64,000 bases of DNA from Pseudobacteroides sp. (GTDB lineage Bacteria > Bacillota > Clostridia > Acetivibrionales > DSM-2933). The stretch is taken from contig NZ_DATCTU010000104.1 in NCBI RefSeq assembly GCF_036567765.1, forward strand, positions 104,800 to 168,799, written 5' to 3'. A program made the translations under genes and the position numbers. A model generated the notes under the pieces. That model saw nothing but the letters and a program-made list of their open reading frames with translations. It was not told the DNA's origin and did not search any database. Shown here in pieces: positions 36,955 to 45,671 of the stretch (position 1 is its first letter; each line of letters starts with the position of its first letter).

Positions 36955-37016
36955 AAGTGATTTTACTTCCAATATGACAAAAGTCATGTAAACTTGTCAT
37001 AGAAGTGGAATCACTT
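36955..37016 (+). terminator. Terminator of the alpha-glucan operon
   Basis: AAGTGATT pairs with AATCACTT, then ACTTC with GAAGT and TATGACAA with TTGTCATA, with small bulges between. The stem is followed by TTGTTATATTTTATATTTTTTT. Confidence 0.7.
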
Positions 37017-37060
37017 TTGTTATATTTTATATTTTTTTCTGGAATAAATTATATTATTTA

Positions 37061-37111
37061 TTGACTTTTGGGGATTACAGGTGTAATATTAAATAGTAGA
37101 CTACAATTGTA
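37061..37111 (+). promoter_or_regulatory. Promoter of blaI-blaR with two BlaI-type operators
   Basis: TTGACT (37061-37066), 17 bases, TAATAT (37084-37089). Operator 1 is ATTACA-GG-TGTAAT (37074-37087), which overlaps the -10 box. Operator 2 is TACAATTGTA (37102-37111), just past the expected start site. TACA-N2-TGTA is the core recognised by BlaI/MecI repressors; dyad centres are 26 bp apart. Confidence 0.75.
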
Positions 37112-37137
37112 ATTCTTTAAAAGGAGTTGTAAAATCA

Positions 37138-37518
37138 ATGACTAAGATGCCACAAATCTCTGACACCGAATGGCAGGTTATGAAAGTTGTTTGGGCAAAA
37201 TCGCCAATATCAGCTAACCAGGTAATTGAGTCATTAGAAGGCAGCTGCAATTGGAAACCTAAAACCATAAAGACCCTTTTAGGGAGGCTTGTCAAAAAGA
37301 AAGTACTCGGATACCACAAGGAGAGTCGGGAGTATATGTATTACAGCCTTATCTCGGAAAAGGACTGTGTCCGGGCTGAAAACAAATCTTTCTTAAGCAG
37401 GGTTTACGGCGGTTCTTTTAATATTATGCTTGCAAGCTTTCTTGAGGAAGAAAACCTTTCTTCTTCTCAAATAGAAGAGCTTAGGAAAATTCTCGAGGAA
37501 AAGACTAAGGAAAGCTGA
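37138..37518 (+). CDS. blaI: BlaI/MecI/CopY family transcriptional repressor
   Basis: 126 residues. A winged-helix domain begins MPQISDTEWQVMKVVWAKSP with ISANQVIESLEGSCNWKPKT and VKKKVLGYHKESREYMYYSL. A C-terminal dimerisation helix region contains the usual proteolysis site area (about residues 95-110). It should repress its own promoter and be cleaved or inactivated after BlaR-type signalling. It follows GGAGTTGTAAAATCA and is 60 bp upstream of its partner. Confidence 0.92.
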   Translation: MTKMPQISDTEWQVMKVVWAKSPISANQVIESLEGSCNWKPKTIKTLLGRLVKKKVLGYHKESREYMYYSLISEKDCVRAENKSFLSRVYGGSFNIMLASFLEEENLSSSQIEELRKILEEKTKES

Positions 37519-37578
37519 AACAATAGACCTTAAATTATTTGTATAATACTTGGAAGGCAGGTGGTAGGAGTGATAGCT

Positions 37579-38631
37579 GTGGCTCTTTTTAAATGGATTG
37601 TATGCTCGTCTGTTATGGCATCCATTCTCATAGTACTATTGGTTTCCTTAAAATTTGTTTTAAAAAACAAGTTAAGGGCTAGCTGGCATCACGCCATTTG
37701 GATTCTTGTTGTTCTGAAGCTTCTTATACCCTTTGGACCGGAAAGCCAGCTGAGCATTTACAACATATTCAACCTTACCGACAACAGGATTACCGCTGAA
37801 AGTTATAATGTTATAAATACAATAAGTACAGCCACCAACAACATCGCAAAAAGCACACCTATACCTGTAAACTTTAATTCTCATAAAATTACTTATGCAA
37901 AAAATGTTCCAAGCAGAGATGACTCCGTCTATCTTTCGGTATTCGGTCTTATTATCTGGATCATTGGGGCGATTGCAGTGCTGGTCTATCTAATACGAAA
38001 TAACTCAAGAATAATACATAAGATAAAGATAGGCGAAGTCATCCAAAACAAACAACTTAATGAATATCTCCATGAATGCACAAACAAGCTTCATATAAAA
38101 AGAAAAATAATTCCAAGGTCGGTATCGGGCCTAAATACTCCGGCTTTATACGGCATTAACGGGCAAACTCTTTTAATACCTGAAAGCATGCTTAATGAGA
38201 AAAGCTTTTGGATATTAAGGTATTCCATATACCATGAACTGGCACACCACAAGAGAAAAGACATTCAATTCAATGTATTTGTATCTTTTCTTTTAGTCAT
38301 TCACTGGTTTAATCCCATTGTATGGTTTGGTTTTAATAAAATGAGGCAGGATTCCGAGCTGGCATGTGATGAGCTTGCCTTATCCTGTATAAGACCTCAA
38401 GAGCATAAAAACTATGGGTTAGCCCTCTTGGAGGTTGCTAAGAGGCAATCTAAAAGTTTGTCCTTTGCTAATGCGGTCTGTTTCCTAAATAGCAGCTCCA
38501 ACCTTAAGAGAAGACTTTCTTTAATCGCCTCATACAGCACTAAAAAATACAACAGCAAATTCATAGTCGGGTTTATGTTTCTCGCTCTATGTATAATTGC
38601 ACTAACCAATGCAGTGGAAAGCATAATGTAA
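37579..38631 (+). CDS. BlaR1/MecR1-like M56 membrane metallopeptidase without sensor domain
   Basis: About 350 residues with four membrane spans (residues about 3-30, 35-52, 120-140, 325-345) and a zinc peptidase motif, IYHELAHHKRKDIQ, followed by SELACDEL with the third zinc ligand. It ends after a final membrane span and lacks the extracellular penicillin-binding sensor of classical BlaR1, so the signal is unknown. No beta-lactamase gene is nearby. Several GTG starts are possible (37561, 37570, 37579); 37579 has AGGAG at good spacing and starts MALFKWIVCSSVM, as in relatives. Confidence 0.85.
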   Translation: MALFKWIVCSSVMASILIVLLVSLKFVLKNKLRASWHHAIWILVVLKLLIPFGPESQLSIYNIFNLTDNRITAESYNVINTISTATNNIAKSTPIPVNFNSHKITYAKNVPSRDDSVYLSVFGLIIWIIGAIAVLVYLIRNNSRIIHKIKIGEVIQNKQLNEYLHECTNKLHIKRKIIPRSVSGLNTPALYGINGQTLLIPESMLNEKSFWILRYSIYHELAHHKRKDIQFNVFVSFLLVIHWFNPIVWFGFNKMRQDSELACDELALSCIRPQEHKNYGLALLEVAKRQSKSLSFANAVCFLNSSSNLKRRLSLIASYSTKKYNSKFIVGFMFLALCIIALTNAVESIM

Positions 38632-38777
38632 GATTACTCAGCACTTTCAATTAATTTATTGCAAACAAATGCATATATGGTTTACAATCTATCTGGAGGG
38701 AGGATAATCGATTTCAATAATTAAGCTTATAAATTTAATTTATAAAATAAAATTTCATTCAAGAGGGTGGTCAAAAA

Positions 38778-41375
38778 ATGAAAAAACTTCTTCTACCAAT
38801 TCTTTCAGTGATAATACTGGCGGTAAGCTTGTGCGGTGTATCTTTTGCTGAAGGAAGCAATATTCTTAAAAATCCGGGCTTCGAAGATGCCGACAAACCT
38901 TATTCCTGGGACCAGGACATATGGGAAGCATCTGACGGTCAAAAAGAAATCAAGGTTGTAAACAATGTATTTCACTCAGGTAAACAGTGTGCAGTGATCA
39001 TAAACTCAAAAGAAGGGGATTCACGTCTAAAGCAGACTGTTGATGTTCAGTCTGATTCTCTCTACAAAATATCAGGCTGGATTAAGACTGAAAATGTAGG
39101 AGATACAAATAAAGGTGCCAACTTCTCAGTTCATATGCTTCAGATCACATCTGCAGATGTAAAGGGGACAACCGACTGGAAGTATGTTGAGATGTATGGA
39201 CGTACAGGCAAAAGCCAAACATCTCTCATAGTAACCGCAGGACTTGGTGGATACGGCAGCCTGAACACAGGCACAGCCTACTTCGATGACATATCTGTAG
39301 AAAAGGTAAACAGCGTACCTGCCGATTCAGTAGAATTTGCTTTTTACTCCAATGATGCAAGCAGCGGCGGATCAAGTGACAGTGACAAGTCGTGGTTGAT
39401 ATATTTAGGCCTTGCACTCCTTGCTGCAATAGGTGTGGTTATCTTCTTCATTCTCAGGAAGCCTAAAAAGTCAGCTGCGAATTCACAAGAATCAACTGAT
39501 TACAGTACTTCACTTAAAAAGGGAGCTGCACAGACAGAATCTAATCCTGCAAAAAATCAGCCTCCACCATTTAAGATTGACAAGAAAGATTTGATTGTAA
39601 TGGGTGTTATGACTTTAGTTTATCTAGTTATTGCCCTTTGGAATTTGGGCGAAATGACTGCACCCGAGACATTCTGGAAGCCGATTTCCTCCGGTCAGAG
39701 TTTTGTGGTATCCTTTGACAAGGAATATGAGCTCTCAAGAATCGGTTACCATGACAATATAGGAGATGGAAAGTACACACTCCAAGGTATGGACCCTTCC
39801 GGCAAATATGTCAATATCGGAACCATGAGCCAGGACGTATATAACGTATTCAGGTGGCAGCACATCTCCGATATAAATTTCCGTACCAAGAAGGTTAAGG
39901 TCATTGTGGAATCATCCGGTGCTGCTCTAAATGAAATGGTTTTCTATGCAAAAGGCAGCAAGGAGCCGATTAAAGGCTTCAAACTGGAAGAAATCAATAC
40001 CAACCCCAAAAGAGATCAAGGTAAGGTTGAAAACCTTTTTGACGAGCAGGATACAGCAAGATACTACAACAATTATATGAACTCAACATACTTTGATGAA
40101 ATATATCACCCAAGAACTGCTTATGAGCACATAAACAGGATGGAGCCTTATGAAACAACCCATCCTCCCCTTGGCAAGGTTATTATGACACTCGGTATCC
40201 TTCTCTTCGGTATGAACCCATTCGGCTTCAGAATTATGGGTACTATCTTTGGTGCATTAATGATACCTGCAATGTACCTTTTAGGTAAAAAGGTATTCCA
40301 CAAGAGAATTTTTGCCTTTGCCAGTGCATTCCTCATGATGTTTGAATTTATGCATTTTGCCCAAACAAGAATAGGAACCATTGACTCTTATCCCGGCTTA
40401 TTCATTATACTGACATATTTCTTCATGTATGATGCTTTTATCAAGAAGTCCTATAAAACAGGATTCAAAAACTCATTAAAGCCTCTGTTACTTGCAGGAA
40501 TATTCTGGGGCCTAGCCGCTGCAAGCAAGTGGACCGCTTTATGGACCGGCTTCGGTCTTGCCACATTGTTCTTTGTTGCAATGGGACTGGAGTTGTGGGA
40601 TTATAAAAAGGCTCTCAGCAAGAAGATTAAAGGTAAATTCCCTTCATGGACCCGTGACTTTATTAAAAACAAGCTGGTGCTGACCCCACTTGCATGTGTA
40701 GTATTCTTCGTTGTAATCCCAGGAATAATATATGTATCGTCATACCTGCCCATAATTACGCTTCCAGGTCCTTCGCATAATCTTGAAGAGGTTGTGAGAT
40801 ACCAGAAAAATATGTATGATTACCACGCTAACCTTGATGCAACCCATCCGTACCAGTCCAATCCATGGGAGTGGTCGGTAGGATACAAGCCGCTTTTGGA
40901 GTATCGTGACACCAACCAGCCTGCAGGCAAGGTTTCACTTATGTACACCATGGGTCACCCAATTATATTCTGGTTCGGACTCGCCAGTATATTTGCAATT
41001 ATCGGCATAGGCATCTGGAAAAGGGATAAACGAGTATTCTTTATACTAATAGCCTATGGATTCCAGTATATACCTTGGTTCATAACCAACCGCGGCGGCT
41101 GTATGTTCATATATCACTACTTTACTGCCATACCGTTCCTTATAATGGCACTTGTTTACCTACTTAAGTTCGTACACGACGACCTGCCTAAGATAATCGG
41201 AAAGGCATATATGAGTAAACAAGCCGAAGAAAAGGCAAGACTTGTAACAAAATGTATATGCTATATCTTCCTCGCAATTGTTGCAATCTTCTTTATCTGG
41301 TTCTATCCGGCTCTCTCGGGGAAAGTAATGAGTGACGACTATCACAATACTTTAAAATGGTTCAATGTTCTATGA
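38778..41375 (+). CDS. Protein O-mannosyltransferase-like enzyme with extracellular N-terminal domain
   Basis: 865 residues. A signal peptide (MKKLLLPILSVIILAVSLCG) is followed by a CBM-like beta-sandwich (NILKNPGFEDADKPYSWDQD to about residue 175), a membrane segment near 205-225, and a low-complexity linker. The second half is a PMT/ArnT-type glycosyltransferase: STYFDEIYHPRTAYEHI with the catalytic DE, YETTHPPLGKVIMTLGI, then many membrane spans. A segment at about 295-370 (FVVSFDKEYELSRIGYHDN) looks like a second sugar-binding sandwich. It should move mannose from a lipid carrier to exported proteins. The Thr/Pro linkers of cellulosomal proteins are possible targets; that is inference. 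A good GAGGGTGG precedes the start. Confidence 0.85.
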   Translation: MKKLLLPILSVIILAVSLCGVSFAEGSNILKNPGFEDADKPYSWDQDIWEASDGQKEIKVVNNVFHSGKQCAVIINSKEGDSRLKQTVDVQSDSLYKISGWIKTENVGDTNKGANFSVHMLQITSADVKGTTDWKYVEMYGRTGKSQTSLIVTAGLGGYGSLNTGTAYFDDISVEKVNSVPADSVEFAFYSNDASSGGSSDSDKSWLIYLGLALLAAIGVVIFFILRKPKKSAANSQESTDYSTSLKKGAAQTESNPAKNQPPPFKIDKKDLIVMGVMTLVYLVIALWNLGEMTAPETFWKPISSGQSFVVSFDKEYELSRIGYHDNIGDGKYTLQGMDPSGKYVNIGTMSQDVYNVFRWQHISDINFRTKKVKVIVESSGAALNEMVFYAKGSKEPIKGFKLEEINTNPKRDQGKVENLFDEQDTARYYNNYMNSTYFDEIYHPRTAYEHINRMEPYETTHPPLGKVIMTLGILLFGMNPFGFRIMGTIFGALMIPAMYLLGKKVFHKRIFAFASAFLMMFEFMHFAQTRIGTIDSYPGLFIILTYFFMYDAFIKKSYKTGFKNSLKPLLLAGIFWGLAAASKWTALWTGFGLATLFFVAMGLELWDYKKALSKKIKGKFPSWTRDFIKNKLVLTPLACVVFFVVIPGIIYVSSYLPIITLPGPSHNLEEVVRYQKNMYDYHANLDATHPYQSNPWEWSVGYKPLLEYRDTNQPAGKVSLMYTMGHPIIFWFGLASIFAIIGIGIWKRDKRVFFILIAYGFQYIPWFITNRGGCMFIYHYFTAIPFLIMALVYLLKFVHDDLPKIIGKAYMSKQAEEKARLVTKCICYIFLAIVAIFFIWFYPALSGKVMSDDYHNTLKWFNVL

Positions 41376-41412
41376 TATGAGATGTATAAAATAACATAAA
41401 AATTAAATTACT

Positions 41413-41448
41413 AAGAGGCTGCACTAACGTAAAGTTAAGCAGCCTCTT
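41413..41448. terminator. Bidirectional terminator between converging genes
   Basis: AAGAGGCTGC (41413-41422) pairs perfectly with GCAGCCTCTT (41439-41448). It lies between the PMT gene (plus) and the M29 peptidase gene (minus). Confidence 0.8.
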
Positions 41449-41485
41449 CTCTTATTCACATGGATTTATAAATTTGAGTGTTATG

Positions 41486-42601
41486 TCAAATCAAGTTTTC
41501 CGGGTTCAGGCATTTTAGCTCATCCACAACAAATACACCGTCTTTTCTTATGAGAGTATCATCAAACCATATTTCTCCCCCTCCATACTCAGGCCTCTGT
41601 ATAAATACCAGGTCCCAGTGTACAGCAGATTTGTTTCCGTTATTGCATTCATCATAGCAGCTTCCCGGGGTGAAGTGTATGCTGCCTTTGATCTTCTCAT
41701 CAAAAAGGGTGTCCTTCATAGGTGTATCTATATGTGGGTTTAGTCCGATTGAAAACTCCCCTACATACCTCGCACCTTCATCAGTATCAAATATCTGATT
41801 AATCCGCTCTGTATTATTGGCTGTGGCTTTTATTATTTTTCCGTCTTTAAATTCAAGGCGGATATTCTCAAATGTCACTCCCATATAAACAGCCGGGGTG
41901 TTATAGGTTATAACACCATTGACAGATTCTTTAAGGGGAGCAGAGAACACTTCCCCATCAGGAATATTGAGCTTTCCATCACATTTTATTGCAGGCATTC
42001 CTTTTATAGAGAAAGACAAACCGGTATCCTTTCCTGTTATCCTAACCCTGTCAGCTTCTTCCATATGCTTAACCAATACATCCATTGCTTTGGACATTTT
42101 CTGGTAATCAAGATTGCATACCTTGAAGTAAAAATCCTCAAATGTTTCTGTGGGCATATTGGCAAGCTGAGCCATTGAGTGGCTGGGGTATCTTAGCACA
42201 CACCATTTTGTATTTTTTACTCTCATATCAGAATGCAGCGGCTTCTGATAGTACTTCATATAAATCTCCATCTTTTCGGAAGCTACCTGACCAAGCTCGC
42301 TTACATTACTACCGGATCTTATGCCTACATAGGCATCCATCCTCTTCATTCTTTCTATTTCAAAGGATGCTATTTCCTTAATCTGGTCTTCATTGCAACC
42401 TTCAAGCAGCACCCTTATAAGCTCGCTGTTTTTATTTGTTAGATAGGGCACACCGCCTGCTTTATAGGCTTGCCTCACAAGCTCCCTTGTAAGAGGCGAT
42501 GCATCTCCAAATGTCTCTATCAGAACTTTCTCACCCTTTTTAATCTCAAGTGAGTAGTCAATGATGTTTTCTGCCAGTTTTATAATTCTTGGATCAGTCA
42601 T
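41486..42601 (-). CDS. M29 family aminopeptidase (AmpS/PepS type)
   Basis: 371 residues. It begins MTDPRIIKLAENIIDYSLEI, with KGEKVLIETFGDASPLTREL, the D-SFSIKG segment, LNIPDGEVFSAPLKESVNGV, ELGLNP-like IGLNPHIDTPMKDTLFDEKI, and a C-terminal HWDLVFIQRPEYGGGEIWFD. These fit the two-metal M29 peptidases that remove N-terminal residues from peptides. ATG at 42601 follows AAAGGAATTAATATT; the longer frame starts without a ribosome site. It probably follows pepF in the same transcript, 93 bp downstream. Confidence 0.9.
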   Translation of the reverse strand: MTDPRIIKLAENIIDYSLEIKKGEKVLIETFGDASPLTRELVRQAYKAGGVPYLTNKNSELIRVLLEGCNEDQIKEIASFEIERMKRMDAYVGIRSGSNVSELGQVASEKMEIYMKYYQKPLHSDMRVKNTKWCVLRYPSHSMAQLANMPTETFEDFYFKVCNLDYQKMSKAMDVLVKHMEEADRVRITGKDTGLSFSIKGMPAIKCDGKLNIPDGEVFSAPLKESVNGVITYNTPAVYMGVTFENIRLEFKDGKIIKATANNTERINQIFDTDEGARYVGEFSIGLNPHIDTPMKDTLFDEKIKGSIHFTPGSCYDECNNGNKSAVHWDLVFIQRPEYGGGEIWFDDTLIRKDGVFVVDELKCLNPENLI

Positions 42602-42694
42602 AATATTAATTCCTTTCTTGGACCTTCGCCTATCCTGCACACTGTCTATACTAAATTTTTATCACTTTTAATGAATATTAAAAGTTTGTTATTC

Positions 42695-44494
42695 TCATAT
42701 AAGAGTTTCCAATTCGGAAAGTATGCCTTCAAACACCTTCAATGCATCCTCAACAGGCTTTGGCGTCGACAGGTCTATCCCAGTCTTCTTCAAAAGCTCC
42801 AGCGGATAATCCGAGGAACCGCTCTTTAGGAAATCCTTGTACTTGTCAACAGCTGATTGTCCTTCTGTCAGTATCTTCCTTGAGATGGATGCAGCAGCTG
42901 AAAATCCTGTTGCATATTTATATACATAGAAGCTGTTATAGAAATGGGGAATTCTTGCCCACTCCATATCAATATCCCCATCCACCTCAACATCACTTCC
43001 GAAGTATTTCTGATTAAGGTCTCTGTAAATGCTGCAAAACAGCTGAGGTGTGAGGGCCTGACCCTTTTCCAGACTTTCATGAATTATCTTCTCAAACTCT
43101 GCGAACATTACCTGTCTGAAAACAGTCCCCCTGAATTCCTCCAGATAATGATTGAGAAGATAGGCCTTTTCATTCTTATCCGTTGTTTTTTCCAATAAGT
43201 AATTCATAAGCAGCAACTCATTTACGGTAGAAGCCACTTCAGCAACAAATATTTTGTAGTGGGAGTATACATACGGTTGAGTGATGTTTGTGTAGTAAGT
43301 GTGTAAAGCATGCCCCATTTCATGGGCAATGGTAAACACGTCATTAGTAGTACCTTGGAAATTTAAAAGCACGTAAGGATGGCTTTTGTAAGATCCCCAT
43401 GAGTATGCTCCGCTGGTCTTTCCCTCATTCTCATAAACATCTATCCAGCCTGATTCAAAGGACTTTCTAAGGAGTCCTATATACTCCTCTCCCATGGGCT
43501 TAAGGCCTTCAATAACCATATTCAAAGCTTCTTCATAAGGTATCTTTCTTTTTGATTTTTCAACAATAGGAACATACAGATCATACATATGCAATTTATC
43601 CAGCTTCAAAGCTCTCTTTCTAAGCTTCAAATAGCGGTGCAGCAGGCCTAGGTTGTTGTTAACGGTGCTGATTAGGTTGTCATACACACTTACCTTTATA
43701 TTGTCATCATCTAGTGATGCTTCGAGGGCGGACCCATAATTCCTTACTGCAGAATAAAACCTGTTAGCCTTCACATTTCCCGCAAGTGATGCCGCAATAG
43801 TGTTCTTTTGCTTTTTATATGTATCATAAAGTGCATGAAAAGCACCTTCTCTGACACTTCTGTCACGGCTTTCAAGAAGGGTTATATATCTTCCCTTTGT
43901 AAGCTCAATTTCATTCCCTTCCTCATCTTTAACAAACGGAAATTTTATGTCTGCATTATTGAGCATCGTAAAAATATCCCTTGGATTAGATGCAATTTCA
44001 TAAGACATTGCAATGAGCTTTTCTTCCTTTTCAGATAATATATGCTTCTTCTGCCTCGTAATTTCTCTAATGAACTGTTCATACAATTTGAGTTTTTTAT
44101 CGTTTTGCAGAAAACCGTTTATCACCTCTTCAGAAACCGAAATAAGTTCAGGCACAATAAAGGATATTGCAGAATAAACTTCTGTGCTTAATGCCGATGC
44201 CCTGTCTGTCAGTGCCTGATACTGGGGATCCGAATTATCTTCATCCCTCTTCATGCGGGCATAGACATAAATATTGTCCACCATACTAAGTATATCATCC
44301 CTTAGATTTAAGCATTCATGGAGATTATCGGCACTTTGGCCCAAGGAACCTGAGTATTTGGCAATTTCCTTACATAATACCTTAATTTCGGTAAAGTCTT
44401 CCTCCCATTTCTCATGGCTGTCGTATATATCTTCAAGCTTCCATTTATACTTGCCGTCGATTTCACTTCTTTTGGGTAAAGCATTATTTGCCAT
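42695..44494 (-). CDS. pepF: Oligoendopeptidase F (M3 family)
   Basis: 599 residues. The zinc motif FTIAHEMGHALHTYYT and the distal Glu in EVASTVNELLL are intact. The protein also has LPKRSEIDGKYKWKLEDIYD at the start and HFYNSFYVYKYATGFSAAAS near the end. It cleaves peptides of about 7-17 residues in the cytoplasm. The start follows TAGGAGGTTTTACAA. Length is standard for the family. Confidence 0.95.
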   Translation of the reverse strand: MANNALPKRSEIDGKYKWKLEDIYDSHEKWEEDFTEIKVLCKEIAKYSGSLGQSADNLHECLNLRDDILSMVDNIYVYARMKRDEDNSDPQYQALTDRASALSTEVYSAISFIVPELISVSEEVINGFLQNDKKLKLYEQFIREITRQKKHILSEKEEKLIAMSYEIASNPRDIFTMLNNADIKFPFVKDEEGNEIELTKGRYITLLESRDRSVREGAFHALYDTYKKQKNTIAASLAGNVKANRFYSAVRNYGSALEASLDDDNIKVSVYDNLISTVNNNLGLLHRYLKLRKRALKLDKLHMYDLYVPIVEKSKRKIPYEEALNMVIEGLKPMGEEYIGLLRKSFESGWIDVYENEGKTSGAYSWGSYKSHPYVLLNFQGTTNDVFTIAHEMGHALHTYYTNITQPYVYSHYKIFVAEVASTVNELLLMNYLLEKTTDKNEKAYLLNHYLEEFRGTVFRQVMFAEFEKIIHESLEKGQALTPQLFCSIYRDLNQKYFGSDVEVDGDIDMEWARIPHFYNSFYVYKYATGFSAAASISRKILTEGQSAVDKYKDFLKSGSSDYPLELLKKTGIDLSTPKPVEDALKVFEGILSELETLI

Positions 44495-44552
44495 TTGTAA
44501 AACCTCCTAGTCAGTTAACTCTTTTATTATTCTATTATATCTATGACATGTT

Positions 44553-45500
44553 CTATTGGACCATATCTTTTATTTTTTTGGCCCAAAGATCATATGCACT
44601 GCTATTTATATGCACTCCGTCTTTAGTATATTTATCACTCATATTTCCATTCTTGTCCTTTAATAGTATTCCTATATCAACATATTTTAAACTGCATACC
44701 TTCACCATGTCCTTTATTCTGGTATTTAAGCTTTCTATACCTTTGTTGCTTACATCAGGATTCCTGGCTAATGCGTTTTTGCCCATAGGCAGCACCGATT
44801 GCACAATTATTTCTACATATGGACAAGCTGATCTTATCTTATTAATGATTTCATTATAGTTATCCATTATGTCTTCCTCTTCCCTTAGAGTCCATATATC
44901 GTTAGTTCCTAGCATTATAAAAACTTTGTCCGGTTTATTGCCTATGACATCATTTACTCTTTTCAATGCATCTTTGGTGGTATTTGCAGAAACTCCCTTA
45001 TTTATAAGGTTGCCTGAAGTAAAGTATTTCTTTAAGCCAAATCCCTGGGTTAATGAATCGCCAAAAAAAACTATAGGCCCTTTGGTTACTGTAAGCGATT
45101 TCTTCTTTGCATTCCATGAAACCCCAATATTCATATCTTTCCATGGGAAGCTTAAAGGAACTAAAGCCTTGCCGCCTTTTACCTGGATTGCAGCATCCAA
45201 GGATTTTGCGACACCATTTACATATACTGTTTCGCTTTTTAATGCCATTTTTATCTCAACAATACCTTTAGTACACAGTATCTCTTTTGTATCTTTATTC
45301 CATTCTATCCCTGCACCAATCATGCTGCATATATTCCTAATCAGAATCATAGGTCTGCCGTTTTCCACAATATAATAGTCATTTGACAAACCATGTGAAT
45401 TGCTTGATTTAAAAAGCAACGACCCTGTAAAGAAATTGGCAGGTACAATAAAAAGAATAAATATTAATAAAAACATCAAATACTTTTTCCATCTAGCCAT
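44553..45500 (-). CDS. Exported GDSL/SGNH hydrolase with stalk-like N-terminal domain
   Basis: 315 residues. An N-terminal signal anchor (YLMFLLIFILFIVPANFFTG) is followed by a copper-amine-oxidase N-terminal-like repeat (YIVENGRPMILIRNICSMIG, GIEWNKDTKEILCTK, then KALVPLSFPWKDMNIGVSWN). The SGNH hydrolase starts near residue 145: IVFFGDSLTQGFGL (Ser), NKGVSANT (Gly), MLGTNDIW (Asn), and DGVHINSSAYDLWAKKI (Asp, His). All four blocks are present, so it should be an active esterase, perhaps deacetylating cell-wall or plant polysaccharides. Start backed by TGGAGGAAAATT. Confidence 0.88.
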   Translation of the reverse strand: MARWKKYLMFLLIFILFIVPANFFTGSLLFKSSNSHGLSNDYYIVENGRPMILIRNICSMIGAGIEWNKDTKEILCTKGIVEIKMALKSETVYVNGVAKSLDAAIQVKGGKALVPLSFPWKDMNIGVSWNAKKKSLTVTKGPIVFFGDSLTQGFGLKKYFTSGNLINKGVSANTTKDALKRVNDVIGNKPDKVFIMLGTNDIWTLREEEDIMDNYNEIINKIRSACPYVEIIVQSVLPMGKNALARNPDVSNKGIESLNTRIKDMVKVCSLKYVDIGILLKDKNGNMSDKYTKDGVHINSSAYDLWAKKIKDMVQ

Positions 45501-45597
45501 AATTTTCCTCCATGAATCCTTTATTTATATTTTCTATAATACCACAGCTTATTCCTTCTGATTCAAAAATAAATGTATTGTAACTTGCATATTAAAT

Positions 45598-45634
45598 AAA
45601 CCATGGAGCAAGGCGTGAGCCTCTACCATGGTTT
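45598..45634 (-). terminator. Terminator after the LysM protein gene
   Basis: AAACCATGG (45598-45606) pairs with CCATGGTTT (45626-45634). The minus-strand tail is TTTATTTAATATG. Confidence 0.75.
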
Positions 45635-45671
45635 TATTGTTAGTTTTTTATAATAAGCTATAACAAATTAT

